Source: Chalara sp. BL73 (lineage: Eukaryota > Ascomycota > Leotiomycetes > Helotiales). Taken from it: a stretch of DNA of 64,000 nucleotides. Every line of letters begins with the position of its first letter. The stretch's first letter is position 1. The notes below the pieces were generated by a model. The model made no database searches, was not told the origin of the DNA, and was given only the letters and a program-made list of their open reading frames with translations. The stretch covers positions 124,001 to 188,000 of the forward strand of contig CAKJVC010000154.1 of the NCBI GenBank assembly GCA_918026815.1, written 5' to 3'. The position numbers and the translations under genes were made by a program. Of this stretch, positions 51,103-62,050 are shown piece after piece.

Positions 51103-52022
51103 AACTCAAAGCCGCACTGAATCCCAAGCCATCCCTCAAGTAGAAATCATACAGAGATATTTCGTGATCTTCGACGATATATCCTCCTTTTGTAGTGTTC
51201 AAGCATGATTTTAGCCCGTGAAAAGCGAACGGCGAAATGAAATACTACAAGTTACAGTTCCAATTGACTGCAGATACTGACGTACTTCAAAGTTATCACT
51301 GCCACGAATGGGAAATGCTCAGAAACGCATGAAAATGAAGGATATTGAGGAGCGCTGCTGCATGGCTGTTTTGAAATTGTAGTTATTTTCATGTGAAGCT
51401 GAAATCTATAACTTGAGCACAGTGAGGTCCCATGAATTCTCAATGCAGAATCGGAAAGTCGCTAAAGAAAATTGTGCCTATATTCAGTGAGTTCTGCAAT
51501 TTCCAATAATGCCTCTACCAAAATATCTCATACTACCACCACAATGCTCAAATAGCACTTGCAGGCTCGAATCGATGAAAAGTAACCTTACAACAGACTC
51601 TCTGATCTTCGGGTGGCGTGGCCTGTGTTCTTTGAGTAATCAAGATCCTCTTGCCTCGCTCCCGCATGCTTAGTTGTCAAGCGAATTTAGATTCAAAGAT
51701 TTCATTGATATAACAATCTTGTAAATACTAAAAAAAAACACAGCCTTCGCTACATATAGAAACTTGACTTTAGAAATTTCTTCCCTCGAGGTCCACCCTG
51801 AGCGCTTTGGTTCCCCCAGTATATGCAAATTCTTAACCGTCTCACTGAACCTCCATTCACCTCTGCGCATCGCAAATCGACTTGCTTATAACCCGCAGCA
51901 ATCCAAAGTACTACAGAGAACCCACCATAAGATTTTCCCATTAATGCGAGACAGCCACAAACACAAGACTATCCAAGTAACAAGCCTCCCACCATTCCTC
52001 CAATTGCCTCGGCTCAAGTCTT
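51103..52022. other. Intergenic region
   Basis: 3' flank of the ankyrin gene. Short frames on both strands without domains. Confidence 0.4.
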
Positions 52023-55000
52023 TTATTCTTCTTCCCGAAAGAGGAGAGCAAGCATATTCTCTTCCTTTACTTCTTCAGTGTGCCCACGAAGTATACGTTT
52101 GCCAGTGAAAGAGAGTCGACTAAAGTTATAATTCATCCCCGGCCCTAGCAAGTCTTTGTCAAGCTCGTTCTCAGTAATTTCGCTGCGCCAGTGATCTTTT
52201 TCCACTATTTCTTGTTCGAGTAGCTCAAGGAAGTAATCTAAGAACTCAAGAGCGCCACCTCCGAATTCCGCCCGTGATATATCATATTCCATCATCAATT
52301 CTTCAAGTTGGTTATAGAGCTCCTTTTCTTCATCCTCAATCTCTAGACGATCTTCGCTGGAAATCCAATTTCTGTGCGGCCCAAAATGATCCAAGACCGC
52401 GCAAGTGTGTGTCATTTCAAGCCTGCCGAACATCATTGCTAAAGCAAAAGCACGGATTTCCTTCTCTGAAGTTTCTGTTGGCCATCGAAGGCAATCTGTA
52501 AAACTGTGTAAACTATCTCTTGACGTCCTACTATTCCATCGAATCATTGCGGTAAAAGGCGTATATCCGGCCGGGGAGCATCGGCAGGAGAACTTGGCCA
52601 TATTAGACATATCAAATCCGGCTTGCAGAAGCTTTCCACGTAGGTCAGAATCTGCAGGATTTAATGGTCGACTAAAGTTTCGCCATACTGCTAAAAAGTG
52701 ACCAGCAGTCAAACCTAATTCTCCATAGCACTCTGATATACTAGCACCATTTTCGACCAAGGCCATAGCAACCTCAAAATTATAAAAGATGCAGGCTCTC
52801 ATAAGCGGCGTATGCCCGAATATGTTGTATGTATTAAGACCAGGTACCCCTTCTAGGAGGAATGTCTTTACCAACCTTAAGGATATGCCCTCTAACTTGT
52901 AGCTTGCAAGGCAGTTTATAACGCTGTGGTATAGCCTCGCATCTTCTAAAGAATTCTTCTGTCGAAATATGGCACTAAGTAAAGTGCTTCGAACACTTTC
53001 ACTGCTTACTAGGAGTCCCCAGTAAATTAAGTCTGGCACATCCCACGGAAACCGCTCGCGAGGGTTTGTAAAGTAAGGTAAACAGTCGCCATCTAAGAGG
53101 AGGTTGATGGACCCCAAACATTTGGTCTCAATAGCGAAATCGATCGGATAATATAACTCCGAGTCCTGAGCATACTTGTCTGCTCCATTGGCAAGAAGAA
53201 ACTTAACTGCTTCGGGCCAATTTGCAGCTGCGGCAAGGTGAAGCGGAGTTAAAAGCCGAGATGTTTCTTCCTTGGGTGTCATACCCCGATATACAAACGA
53301 TTCAAGGTCTGATTTGGACTTTCGTAGTAAAATATCAGATATATATGGATAGCCCCATTCTGACATGTTGATTGTTAGTCAGAAATAATTACGTTAGATA
53401 GAGCGTATAACAGCTGTTCCTTCAAGAATCAATTGATGCAAAGAAATAAATTTTATGTGTTGCCGTATCAATAAAAGTTGAATCTACAATTATATCCATT
53501 ACTTGAACATTTTAGATTTTTATGACATAATATACAGAAGTATAATATAGCTTACCGTCTATTGATTCGGGCCAGCGGCGCATACAATCTACCATTGTAA
53601 CCGCATCAGTATCTACTTTCGGTGGTAGTCCGGTCCATTCTATTACGTTATCACCCAAATTATGTGATATATTTCGCGATGAATTGAACCCAACGCCATT
53701 TAGGATTAGTTGCTGTGCCGTGCTAACGCATTGTAAGAAATAATATAAATTAATGATGTACAGCTTTCAGAATTCCTCTTACTGGAGATTATTATCTAAG
53801 GAGTCTGTCTTAACTCCCATAGATATTAATAGTTGGAATACTTGCGTCACAAAACCTCGCTCACAATCTTCAAGTCTACGAAAAAAATCTGCTTGCAGCT
53901 GTTTTAAGTTAATGGCGTTACGAGTGTACTAACGGGGCAATGTACTTGCATGAAGCAAAGTCTCTCCATATTCGTTTACATCATCAGGAGATGCTTTTCC
54001 AGAATTAAATGCCTCTAATAATTGTCTTTCGATAACTTTAAGGAGCTTGTTTTGTTTCTTAACATCGTATATGGGAGTGGCGTAACTCCAGTTTGAGATC
54101 TTTTCATTTCGAGGCCAACGATTGTGATATAAGTCATCAAAGAAGGTCATTAGAGGTAACGTGCGAACCATTCCTGTGGAACATCTTGGAGTCAGTATTG
54201 CTTAAAAAGGTGCTTTTATAGTCGAGGCAATTTCTAATAAGTATCTGAAGACCTATCTTGTGAGCTGTCCAGTTTGGGATACAGAGTCCCGAAAATATGA
54301 GACCTACTACTAGTACGCAATCCAAAAGCTATAGAATACCCTCCAGCACCATGTGTTGCCTCAAAACTCAGCTTTACAAGATTACTGAGGATTGTGCTTT
54401 GGATATAGCAGCGCATACGGGCAGGATAAGTCTGATTGTTTGCGTGAACTTTACACTCCTTTGCATAAACGCCCTGATAATTTACTGCCGCGCCAGCGAT
54501 TCCACCAAAAGTCCAGGCTCCGATACCGTTGATTCTCCGACAAGTACAGTATGGAGAAGGTGTTGTCTGACAGCGTTTTTCTAGTGCCATTTTCTTGGAT
54601 TTTCTACTTGTATACAAGGAAGGTGAGCTGGGAAAGTTGTCCATGGCTTCTTTTAAGAGACTCGGCTTGTGAGCTGCTTGAGATTGAAAGGCGCCCAATC
54701 TACGGAGCTCGCGTTTCATCTCCCTCATTTCCTTAGTCTTTAAGAGTCAGCCAATACCTACAGATGTTCCAAACTTTTGGATGACGTTACCAAATAATTC
54801 AGCTGTTGATGTGCTATAACGCTTTCAGATTGATGCTGCTGCTGCTGTTCGTGAACCTGTTCTCGAAGAGATTCAACATTTGATACAATAAGACAACTAG
54901 AGGATTCTAAACTAGATTTAAAATCTCTAGAATTATCTTCGAGGGTCTTTGACAGGCTTTGGACTTCTTTTTCAACAGTTTGACTGAAGTAAAGTGTTGA

Positions 55001-55519
55001 GCGATCGACCTTCTCTAACCCCTCTCTGATGTTTTGGGTAGAACCCTGGAGGTCATAAAGATGGCGGAGATTGCTCTGACCTATCCACATATTCAGCAAC
55101 CCTTTCTGCCTTTCGATTTCATCTAAAGCCGAAGTGATCTTGGCCTCCCTCTTTACTGTGAGTATCTTCTTCCACATATTCCGCCCGCTACTATCCCCAA
55201 CTCCTCCCGAAATTTCTTGGAGTACATCTTCCAAGGCCCGAGCTTGTGCTGTGCAATCTTTCAGTGCTGCTTCAACCAAAGAAATCGATATCGCTGATGA
55301 CGAAGGATGTGAGAAGGGAGCTCGTATCGCATCTAATTGTTGCATAAATTCTGCCAAGGTAATTAGTTGTTGTATTTCATTGAGCCATCCTTTGACTTTG
55401 TCTGGAGCGTCTTGGACTCGTGAGCAGAGATTGGATCCGAATAGAAGAAGCCGTGCACAAACATCTGCACACTGCATGCCTGCTGCCACGACCCCCACCA
55501 AAGCAACAGCTTCTGCCAT
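52023..55519 (-). CDS. Ankyrin-repeat protein with NLR-type helical N-terminal domain
   Basis: Six exons deduced: 54791-55519, 54317-54731, 53946-54173, 53783-53888, 53556-53722 and 52023-53359, giving about 993 residues in a single phase. Residues 1-240 (MAEAVALVGVVAAGMQCADV and onward) resemble the helical domain found at the N-terminus of fungal STAND/NLR proteins, ending in a coiled coil (REQVHEQQQQHQSESV). A cysteine-containing middle module follows (CTCRRINGIGAWTFGGIAG, SFEATHGAGGYSIAFGLR). The C-terminal half has ankyrin repeats (DVNEYGETLLHA, LTPLHLAAAANWPEAVKFLL, FGHTPLMRACIFYNFEVAMA). No P-loop or NACHT/NB-ARC domain is present. The start is the ATG at 55519; the open frame runs upstream without another ATG. 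The first intron acceptor could be six bases earlier. Role in recognition is inferred from architecture. Confidence 0.75.
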
Positions 55520-56475
55520 GTTAAGTGTAATATGACTGCTCGAGTCTGTTGAAAATAATGTTTGAAAGTTGTGATGTTGAGTTCCCAATTTCGAGGCTGG
55601 AGATGGCACACAAAGAGTTTTTTTTTTTTTTAGTTTTTTAGTTTTTTTTGGATACTACCCTCGTACAAGGCTATGATAGAATTTTGCCAATTGCTCAACC
55701 TCGATTGCTGCCTAAGCCACCTTAGCGCATTTAGGAGTGACCAGCCTTACCTGCTCAATATGATAGGAGTATACCCTGCCAGCCTTGGAGCCACGTCAGA
55801 AGGCAGATTCAGGAGGGAGGCTCGGGATAGGTTTGGTTGTTGTTTCTAAGGAGCCTTGCAGGATAAGGTATTCAGAAAGAGAATCGCCTATTCAAGGGAT
55901 TTACAGGGATCAAACCTGGCGCTAAACAATGTAAATGTAACTACGGAAGTAGGCCCCAGAGGGACGCAATCGGCTCCCACGTGGGGTAGGTAGATGGTTC
56001 TACTATATAATATGGAGCTGATTTTGACACGGCTATTCTTTTTAGCATTATTGTATGCTGCTCAATGTTTGTTTAATTGTCAAATGATTACGTGAAACTA
56101 CTATTTAGCAAGTGGGTTTAATTCTTGCTTTATTAAAAGATGATCAATGTCAAGATTTCGGTTGTAGTTAGAGAACTGAGTGGCGGTGGGCTGTGCCCAG
56201 CATTGCTGGACCCCCACTTGCCCCTCATTGACCCCTCCTGAAGCACAAACAGAGCAGCAGTATCAATTACGCCCCAATTTTCCTCGGCTTGAACGGACCC
56301 GACCATCCTGTATTTACTTGTCGCATGGACCAATACGCGTCCCCAATCACCATTCACCTTCAGCCTTTGACATCTGCCAACAACCCAACTAGGCTCTAAC
56401 CCCAATGCGCTACGATAAGCAATACAACCATTTAGATCTAATCTGATCTGAATCACGAAAACCACATACGACGAG
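55520..56475. other. Divergent promoter region
   Basis: Lies between the minus-strand ankyrin gene and the plus-strand methyltransferase. It contains a run of 14 T at 55618-55631 followed by two shorter T runs. No gene seen. Confidence 0.5.
55618..55631. repeat. Poly-T tract
   Basis: Fourteen consecutive T, followed by shorter T runs to about 55650. On the minus strand it is a poly-A tract about 100 bases upstream of the ankyrin gene start, where it could affect nucleosome placement. Confidence 0.8.
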
Positions 56476-57983
56476 ATGAGTGACGCTCCACAACTACCGG
56501 CGCAGGAACAAGTACTTGCTGCGTCGCAGGATGTTGTACAAGATGAAGAATCAGACCAATCTCCTCAGAATGCTGGACTATCCACGCAATCGGCGATCAG
56601 CGACCTGGCAGATGAGAGTGCGCTGCAGCATCTCAATGTAAGCAAGTTGCTTTCAAAACCTTGCACGAGGTGTACAGAGCTAACCTTTGCGCAGATTGAC
56701 TACTCAGACGACTCGGATTCTGCTCTTGGAGGGATGACACCGCAGTAAGTCTGCAATATTCGCCATTGATGGACTCGGAGCTGAGAAAAACAAGGACGTC
56801 GACAATGTCGGTCAATTCGAGTGTGTTCTCATACGTGGAGGAGAACGGAATGACATATCATCGATACAAGGATGGCAGTATGTTGTGAACCATGGTTTCT
56901 GTGTTGCATATCTGACAAGATGCATAGAGTACATGTTACCCAATCACGAGGTTCGTACACACAAGCATCGGAAATTACAGATCTGGTGCTCACATCAAGC
57001 ATAGAGTGAAATGGACCGACTAGGTATGAAAGTCAACCGTATAGCCTGCCATCGTTAATGCTTATATAGATCTCCAACATCAACTGTGGCTGCTCACCCT
57101 ACATGATGCCTTATTTCTGTCACCTGTCGAGAATCCCCACAATATTCTTGACATAGGTACTGGCACGGGTATTTGGGCTATTGAAGTTGGTATGATTACC
57201 CTCAGTATCGCAACGACACGAAAATACTGACGACTACAGCAAACAACTTTCCCTCTGCACATGTTGTCGGTACCGACTTGAGTCCAATACAACCTGCGTA
57301 GTATGTTTCCCAGGTTTGCGCTAATTTCCTTTACTGATAAGCATAGCGTGCCACCAAATTGTCATTTCGAAGTTGACGATTTTGAAGATGAATGGGATTA
57401 CACGCAAAAATTCGATCTGGTCCACGGGAGAGCTATGGTTACCTGCTTCAAAGACCCTCTCGGCGTCATAACATCAGCTTTCAATTCGCTTCGTCCAGGC
57501 GGCTATCTCGAACTCCAAGATCTCGTGCTTCCCATGCGCTGCATCGATGATAGTTTAGAGGGTACCAAGATTAACGAATGGCAAACCCGAACTCTTGCAG
57601 CAGCGGCCAAAATGGGGCATACCTGGAAAGTTAGCGGCTTCTACTCGCAATATCTCGAAGAAGCTGGCTTCGTAGATGTGGTCGAGCAACATTTACAGTG
57701 GCCAATGAACCGCTGGCCCAAGGGAGCCCATCTTAAGACCATTGGCTCTTACTTTCAAGAGGATATGACGAGAGGATTGGAGAATTTGAGCATGGCGGCG
57801 TTGACACGTGGAGCGGGCATGACTATGGAACAGGTTCTAGAGCTCACGACCGAGGCAAAGAAGGATCTAGCAGACAAGCGTATTCATGCGTACTGCCCGA
57901 TGTCAGTTTCTCCCTGGCTTATTCAATGCGTTTTCGCTGACTTAATTTGCAGTATAATTGTATATGGAAGGAAGCCTGAATAA
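56476..57983 (+). CDS. LaeA-like SAM-dependent methyltransferase
   Basis: Class I methyltransferase of the fungal LaeA-like group; LaeA itself regulates secondary metabolism from the nucleus, but most paralogues are uncharacterised. Nine exons were deduced: 56476-56637, 56695-56744, 56786-56877, 56928-56950, 57005-57023, 57070-57189, 57240-57300, 57347-57901 and 57953-57983, giving 370 residues. Phases agree at every join. The SAM motif I is NILDIGTGTGIWAIEV, followed by the acidic VVGTDLSPIQP. Later motifs are FDLVHGRAMV and LRPGGYLELQD. The N-terminal ~65 residues are acidic and disordered, then NGMTYHRYKDG leads into the LPNHE core usual for this group. Two exons are very small (23 and 19 bases). 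The third exon's CTGAG acceptor is the weakest join. The protein ends IIVYGRKPE as in relatives. Confidence 0.82.
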
Positions 57984-58264
57984 AGGTGTTTGAATATGGT
58001 TCTGGTGTACATATCTGGATTGTGGTTGTTTGTATCTGAGGCCATATGACCCCCATTCGCGGCAGAGTCGCATTTTATATGACCATAATCAGCATGCAGA
58101 TAGAACTGTGCTTAAGCTGAATGCAAAAGAAATCTTCAACAGCATAATTTCCTCTCTCCGCTAATCGCTACCCTTTCCCTCGTCAAAGCAGTCTTAGGGG
58201 GCCATAGGGAACTCACTAGCCCTATTCGGTAGGGCATATTACGAACCGTTGAATGTGCATGGGT

Positions 58265-59305
58265 TTATGTACCCTGGAGAGGAAGCCTCAATGGGGCTGC
58301 GGAATGTTGAATATAACAAGATTCGCAGAACGTTGGAGGCGTTTGATAAGTCTCTACCAACTTTCTACGCAGTGTAAAATGCGTGATGAGAAGTGGAGGT
58401 GGTAGTGGAATTCCTAAAGGCGCTGTGCCAACTTGTTCCTCTTCTTTTGTAACAACGATCTCCCACCTTTTCTCTTGTATGTTTCCTTCTTCTTTTACGA
58501 ACAAGTCTCTCCGCGCAATGCCCTTCCACAACACGTCTACACGCCGCGCAAATTCCCGGCGCAGGCTTTCTACAAAGTCTGGTAGATCCGGCAAGCTGGT
58601 GTAACCGGGAGACGGGCCTAGATTTATCCCCGCGCCCGGAGTTCCACCGTCTTGTAAATTGAGCTTTAGGACAACGGGCGGCCCATCCGAACCCAGCAGG
58701 CGAAAGCAAGCCTGGATAGCAGGATCTATATATTGGCACGTATGGTATTCGTCATTGGTCTGGCGACGATAGGTAGTCTGAGGTGGAGCGGCGCAGGCAA
58801 AAGAGTGCACGATATTGAACGGAAGGGGATAATTGTGAAAAACGCGTGCTCCGTATCGATCTTGCAACGGATGATGAGGCATTTTGATATCTAGGGACAA
58901 GCTGCGAAGAAAGCTGCGGTTGTAATCGCCGATCCGTTGCAGGAAGGAATACAACGGATTCCAGACCTCGTTTCCGTCGAAATGAAATATGTTGCTTTGA
59001 TAGAAGCAGGCGCCAGCTTCGGCAGCGACGACCGGATGGCATGTGAGAAGATTCGCAGCTAGCGAATTGAAGATCGGATCCTTTCCCCCTATTGTATAGG
59101 CGCGAGTAATAGTAGTTTGATTGGCATTGTTGAGGGTGCTACCGTTGTTGTATTGGTACTCATAATTGCTAATCGTTACAGATGATACGGTAATAGACCG
59201 TGACGTAGTAAGAGCGTCATAGTAAATTCGATCGCGGATCTCTCGTGGAAGGTCAAGAAAGCATGTTGTTGAGTCAACCTCCAGTCCTAGAGGTTCTCCC
59301 TTTCG
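58265..59305 (-). CDS. LPxEIR-motif (F-box/2EXR-like) protein, 5' end uncertain
   Basis: A continuous reading frame of 346 residues with no in-frame ATG near its start. The conserved beginning is CFLDLPREIRDRIYYDALTT, a motif that opens many fungal proteins with a degenerate F-box or 2EXR domain. The next ~200 residues (CHPVVAAEAGACFYQSNIFH) fit the same group. The C-terminus is Pro- and basic-rich. The frame is closed upstream by a TGA at 59306-59308, so the true start must be on an upstream exon or at a non-ATG codon. The gene could also be a 5'-truncated copy. Molecular role unknown. Confidence 0.55.
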   Translation of the reverse strand, partial: RKGEPLGLEVDSTTCFLDLPREIRDRIYYDALTTSRSITVSSVTISNYEYQYNNGSTLNNANQTTITRAYTIGGKDPIFNSLAANLLTCHPVVAAEAGACFYQSNIFHFDGNEVWNPLYSFLQRIGDYNRSFLRSLSLDIKMPHHPLQDRYGARVFHNYPLPFNIVHSFACAAPPQTTYRRQTNDEYHTCQYIDPAIQACFRLLGSDGPPVVLKLNLQDGGTPGAGINLGPSPGYTSLPDLPDFVESLRREFARRVDVLWKGIARRDLFVKEEGNIQEKRWEIVVTKEEEQVGTAPLGIPLPPPLLITHFTLRRKLVETYQTPPTFCESCYIQHSAAPLRLPLQGT

Positions 59306-60093
59306 TCAGGAGATCCGACAAGCACGTTTGCGACTCTGATACACGATCATCAGAATAGGCAATAGTGGGCTGGCTTTGATGGAATAAGAGTAAAGCTTGA
59401 TCTAAGTAGGAGGTAGTTGAATCGAGTCAGGTGGTGGTTTAAGAAGTGAAGATAAGGTTAAGGCGAGATGGAGGTGAGACCACGTTTTATATAATGTTAT
59501 ATATAAATTTGTTTCTTGTTGTGGCTCAGACACCATCTAGGACCACAGGTGAAAATCTTATTTTTGAGTGACCACACGAAATTATTTGACCTTCTAATTT
59601 ATTTAGCAGCCGCCAGTTGACTTATTTCATTAGGCTTTGGTAAATATCGTTAATACTAAAGTTTCTATAATTCGGTTACTGCCACCACTAAGATAAAAAA
59701 CTAGGCGGAGTCATCCTAATGCATTAAAAGGCGAGCACGGCTCTACACCTTCCATAACACAAACACCTTCACGTTCTGGACAATAAGTTATATAATATAT
59801 GCTCGCTGCGCTACATTATCAAGAGAGTTACAGTTTTGTTGTGTTTTCTGCCTCGCGCTACGAATCCTGACACTCGCTAGCCAAATAGAAGAGAAAATAT
59901 TAGATTTTGTTCCTTCGATACTCAGTCGAGCGATCCTCATGTTGGGAGGGTGTTTAGGGCCATTGAGTGATGGATTGTATTGGTTTGGTTGTGTGGCCTT
60001 TGGGCTTAAGGTTACTCAGCCTTCTGTCGGTTTTGTTATAGTAGGGTTATACCAACGAGTCCTCATTGGCGTAACCATAAAGTCGGTATTGGG
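59306..60093. other. AT-rich intergenic region
   Basis: Upstream of the LPxEIR gene. AT-rich between 59500 and 59830. A frame at about 59936-60092 is open and hydrophobic but has no supported ends. Confidence 0.35.
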
Positions 60094-60526
60094 ATGATCA
60101 CACCCAAGAAAAACTCACCACTCTATTGTCCTCGCTACGTTGGAGACCCTGAGGTGGCTGTCATCATAACTGTTGCAGGTTATCCCGGTGATCAACCAAA
60201 AGACCGCAAATCCAAAAGAGGCAAGATTACGTACGAAGCTATAAGATCTGGAACTGTGCACCATGAGCCGAAGATGATAATCAAGTATATGATAGATACT
60301 GCAGGTGGTAGGTTTTACCGTGCTCCTTAAGCCATCGCATTAGGTATTTTCAGGTCAAAATTGCCTCCACATTGACTTGTTTGGGCCTGTACGAAGTACA
60401 TGGAAAAGAGGTTATGCTCGCTTACTGTATGATTTGGTTCAACGCATTCATGTCACTGTCGCTCGGAACAGTCTTCCGGAGGCTCGCTTCATAGCTACTG
60501 TTCTCAAATATATGGCATCAATCTGA
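60094..60526 (+). CDS. Possible two-exon gene of unknown function
   Basis: Exons 60094-60304 and 60354-60526 join in phase across a 49-bp GT-AG intron (ACTGCAG|GTGGTA ... TTTTCAG) and give 127 residues ending in a natural TGA. Both halves have balanced composition: GDPEVAVIITVAGYPGDQPK in the first and LHIDLFGPVRSTWKRGYARL in the second. There is no signal peptide or clear membrane helix. I recognise no family. The gene ends about 280 bp before the transposon, so it may be a tail of a larger disrupted gene. Confidence 0.4.
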
Positions 60527-60801
60527 AAATCCAGAACTGGAATTCACGATTTGAGATGTTCTGTTTTCGGATTTCCGAAATCTCAGCATTCTACTTTTAG
60601 ATAACCACAACACATTTTGCACAACGTATACGATTTGATTGGAAACTGGTGAAGCGTGGTTCCAGAAGACTGTTCCGGATGACTCCTCCAGCAGTGACCT
60701 ATTATTGGCAAACAATGATTCCCGAATCTAAGAACAGCACTTTCAATTCACGAAGCATCAATTTTGCTATCTCAAGTTTAACAGCTAGAATTTGGCATGG
60801 A

Positions 60802-60810
60802 TTATTTTAT
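60802..60810 (+). repeat. Target site duplication, left copy
   Basis: TTATTTTAT directly outside the left inverted repeat. The identical nine bases follow the right end at 61519-61527. Confidence 0.85.
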
Positions 60811-60885
60811 CGGCAAATATCTGGGATACTACCGAAAAGTGCCCATATTTCTCGGATACCACCACTTTATTTGGAGGATTTCTCA
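60811..60885 (+). repeat. Left terminal inverted repeat (75 bp)
   Basis: Begins CGGCAAATATCTGGGATA. It matches the reverse complement of 61444-61518 at 73 of 75 positions, the two differences being at positions 20 and 68. Confidence 0.9.
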
Positions 60886-61443
60886 GATTCCACTTTTGAT
60901 GGTATTTGAGAAAGCTTCCAAATAACTGGTGGTATTTCAGAAAGCCCCAACACTCGCTGTAGGCGGGCCGTAGGTACGCTGTAGATAGAATATAGGCCCA
61001 AAACCAGTGTACTTTTATTGCTCTAACTCCAAAAATCAATTTATATTCCATACGCTCTTCCTGACTTGAAGAAAATCGTAATTCAAGTGAGGTAGGCTCA
61101 ATAGGTTCCTGATTGAAAATATCGCTATCGACGTCTGAAAGCTCGTCGTCGTCGTCGCTATTACGTAGCTCCAACATAATATCGATAGTATACAGAAAGA
61201 ACTATATCGTTGTCGAATATACAATAAAAAAATGATTTCAAAGAATTATTTGAATTCAATAGTTTGTGGTCATGTAGTATTTTATTTTAGTATCTTGGCA
61301 GCAAAACAGTGGTATATTAGATATCCGCTGACAAAATGATGGTATTCCAGAAAGACAAGTATTACACCTGTGTATTTCTGGGATACCACTATTTTTTGGT
61401 GAAGATATCTCATATACCACTGTTTTAAAAAAAAGTGGTACGT

Positions 61444-61518
61444 TGAGAAAGCCTCCAAATAAAGTGGTGGTATCCGAGAAATATGGGCACTTTTCGGTGG
61501 TATCCCAGATATTTGCCG
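61444..61518 (-). repeat. Right terminal inverted repeat (75 bp)
   Basis: Reverse complement of 60811-60885 with two differences. It ends in GATATTTGCCG-type sequence directly before the second target copy. Confidence 0.9.
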
Positions 61519-61527
61519 TTATTTTAT
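61519..61527 (+). repeat. Target site duplication, right copy
   Basis: TTATTTTAT, identical to 60802-60810. Confidence 0.85.
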
Positions 61528-61739
61528 TGTAGTACACTCGACCCTTGGCACCAGGCTGATGGATCTGTCAGCCGACAGTCCAGCCCGGAGGCCTCAAGCC
61601 ACGATACTTCGGACAGGGGAAGGAAGAGATGCGGTGATTGGTAGTCGTCAGCCTCAAGATTTCGAGAAAGCGGCATTGCAATCTCGGTCACAGTCGTGGG
61701 TGAATAAGGTCATAGACCATCCACCAACCAAAAATGCAT

Positions 61740-62050
61740 TACTTCTACGTCATGAGCTTACCATAACTCAAGCATCTCCTCCGCCAGCTCGCCTCGTTGC
61801 CACCCTTGAACGGCCTCGCCATCTATGAGTCCATGGATGTATGACTCTCCGACCAAAAGAAAACCGCTCTCCTGCATTCCCGCGTCCTGTGGGTCAATGC
61901 AATCTGCATCAATCAAAAGGACAATGCCGGGAACGGGCTTATTGTTCTGGGGACAGTAACCTTGTAGAATCTATTGGCCGTGGAGACCCCGCTGTTTTCT
62001 TGGCAGTGCATTTGGGCTGCCTAGGACATTGCAATACTTCAAGGGCATTG
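61740..62050 (+). pseudogene. HET-domain (heterokaryon incompatibility) relic
   Basis: At 61881-61940 the sequence reads RVLWVNAICINQKDNAGNG, the central signature of the fungal HET domain (RVLWVDAICINQ.D..E). The frame closes at a TAG just after, and upstream the matching domain start is broken by stops and shifts. No neighbouring frame restores a full-length HET protein. HET proteins trigger cell death on fusion of unlike strains; this copy is dead by sequence. Confidence 0.6.

Larger units (their letters stand above)
60811..61518. mobile_element. Non-autonomous DNA transposon (MULE-like MITE), 708 bp
   Basis: Defined by 75-bp terminal inverted repeats with 73 identical positions and by a perfect 9-bp target duplication (TTATTTTAT) at both ends. 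Nine-base duplications are characteristic of Mutator-like elements, which also have long inverted repeats. Inside the ends, short motifs of the type GGTGGTAT and GAGAAAGC recur in both orientations. The interior has no transposase. One minus-strand frame (60785-61177, 130 codons) begins MLELRNSDDDDELSDVDSDI and ends inside the left repeat; it may be a trimmed piece of an element-encoded protein. The clean ends suggest a recent insertion that now depends on a partner elsewhere for movement. Superfamily is inferred from duplication length only. Confidence 0.82.
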
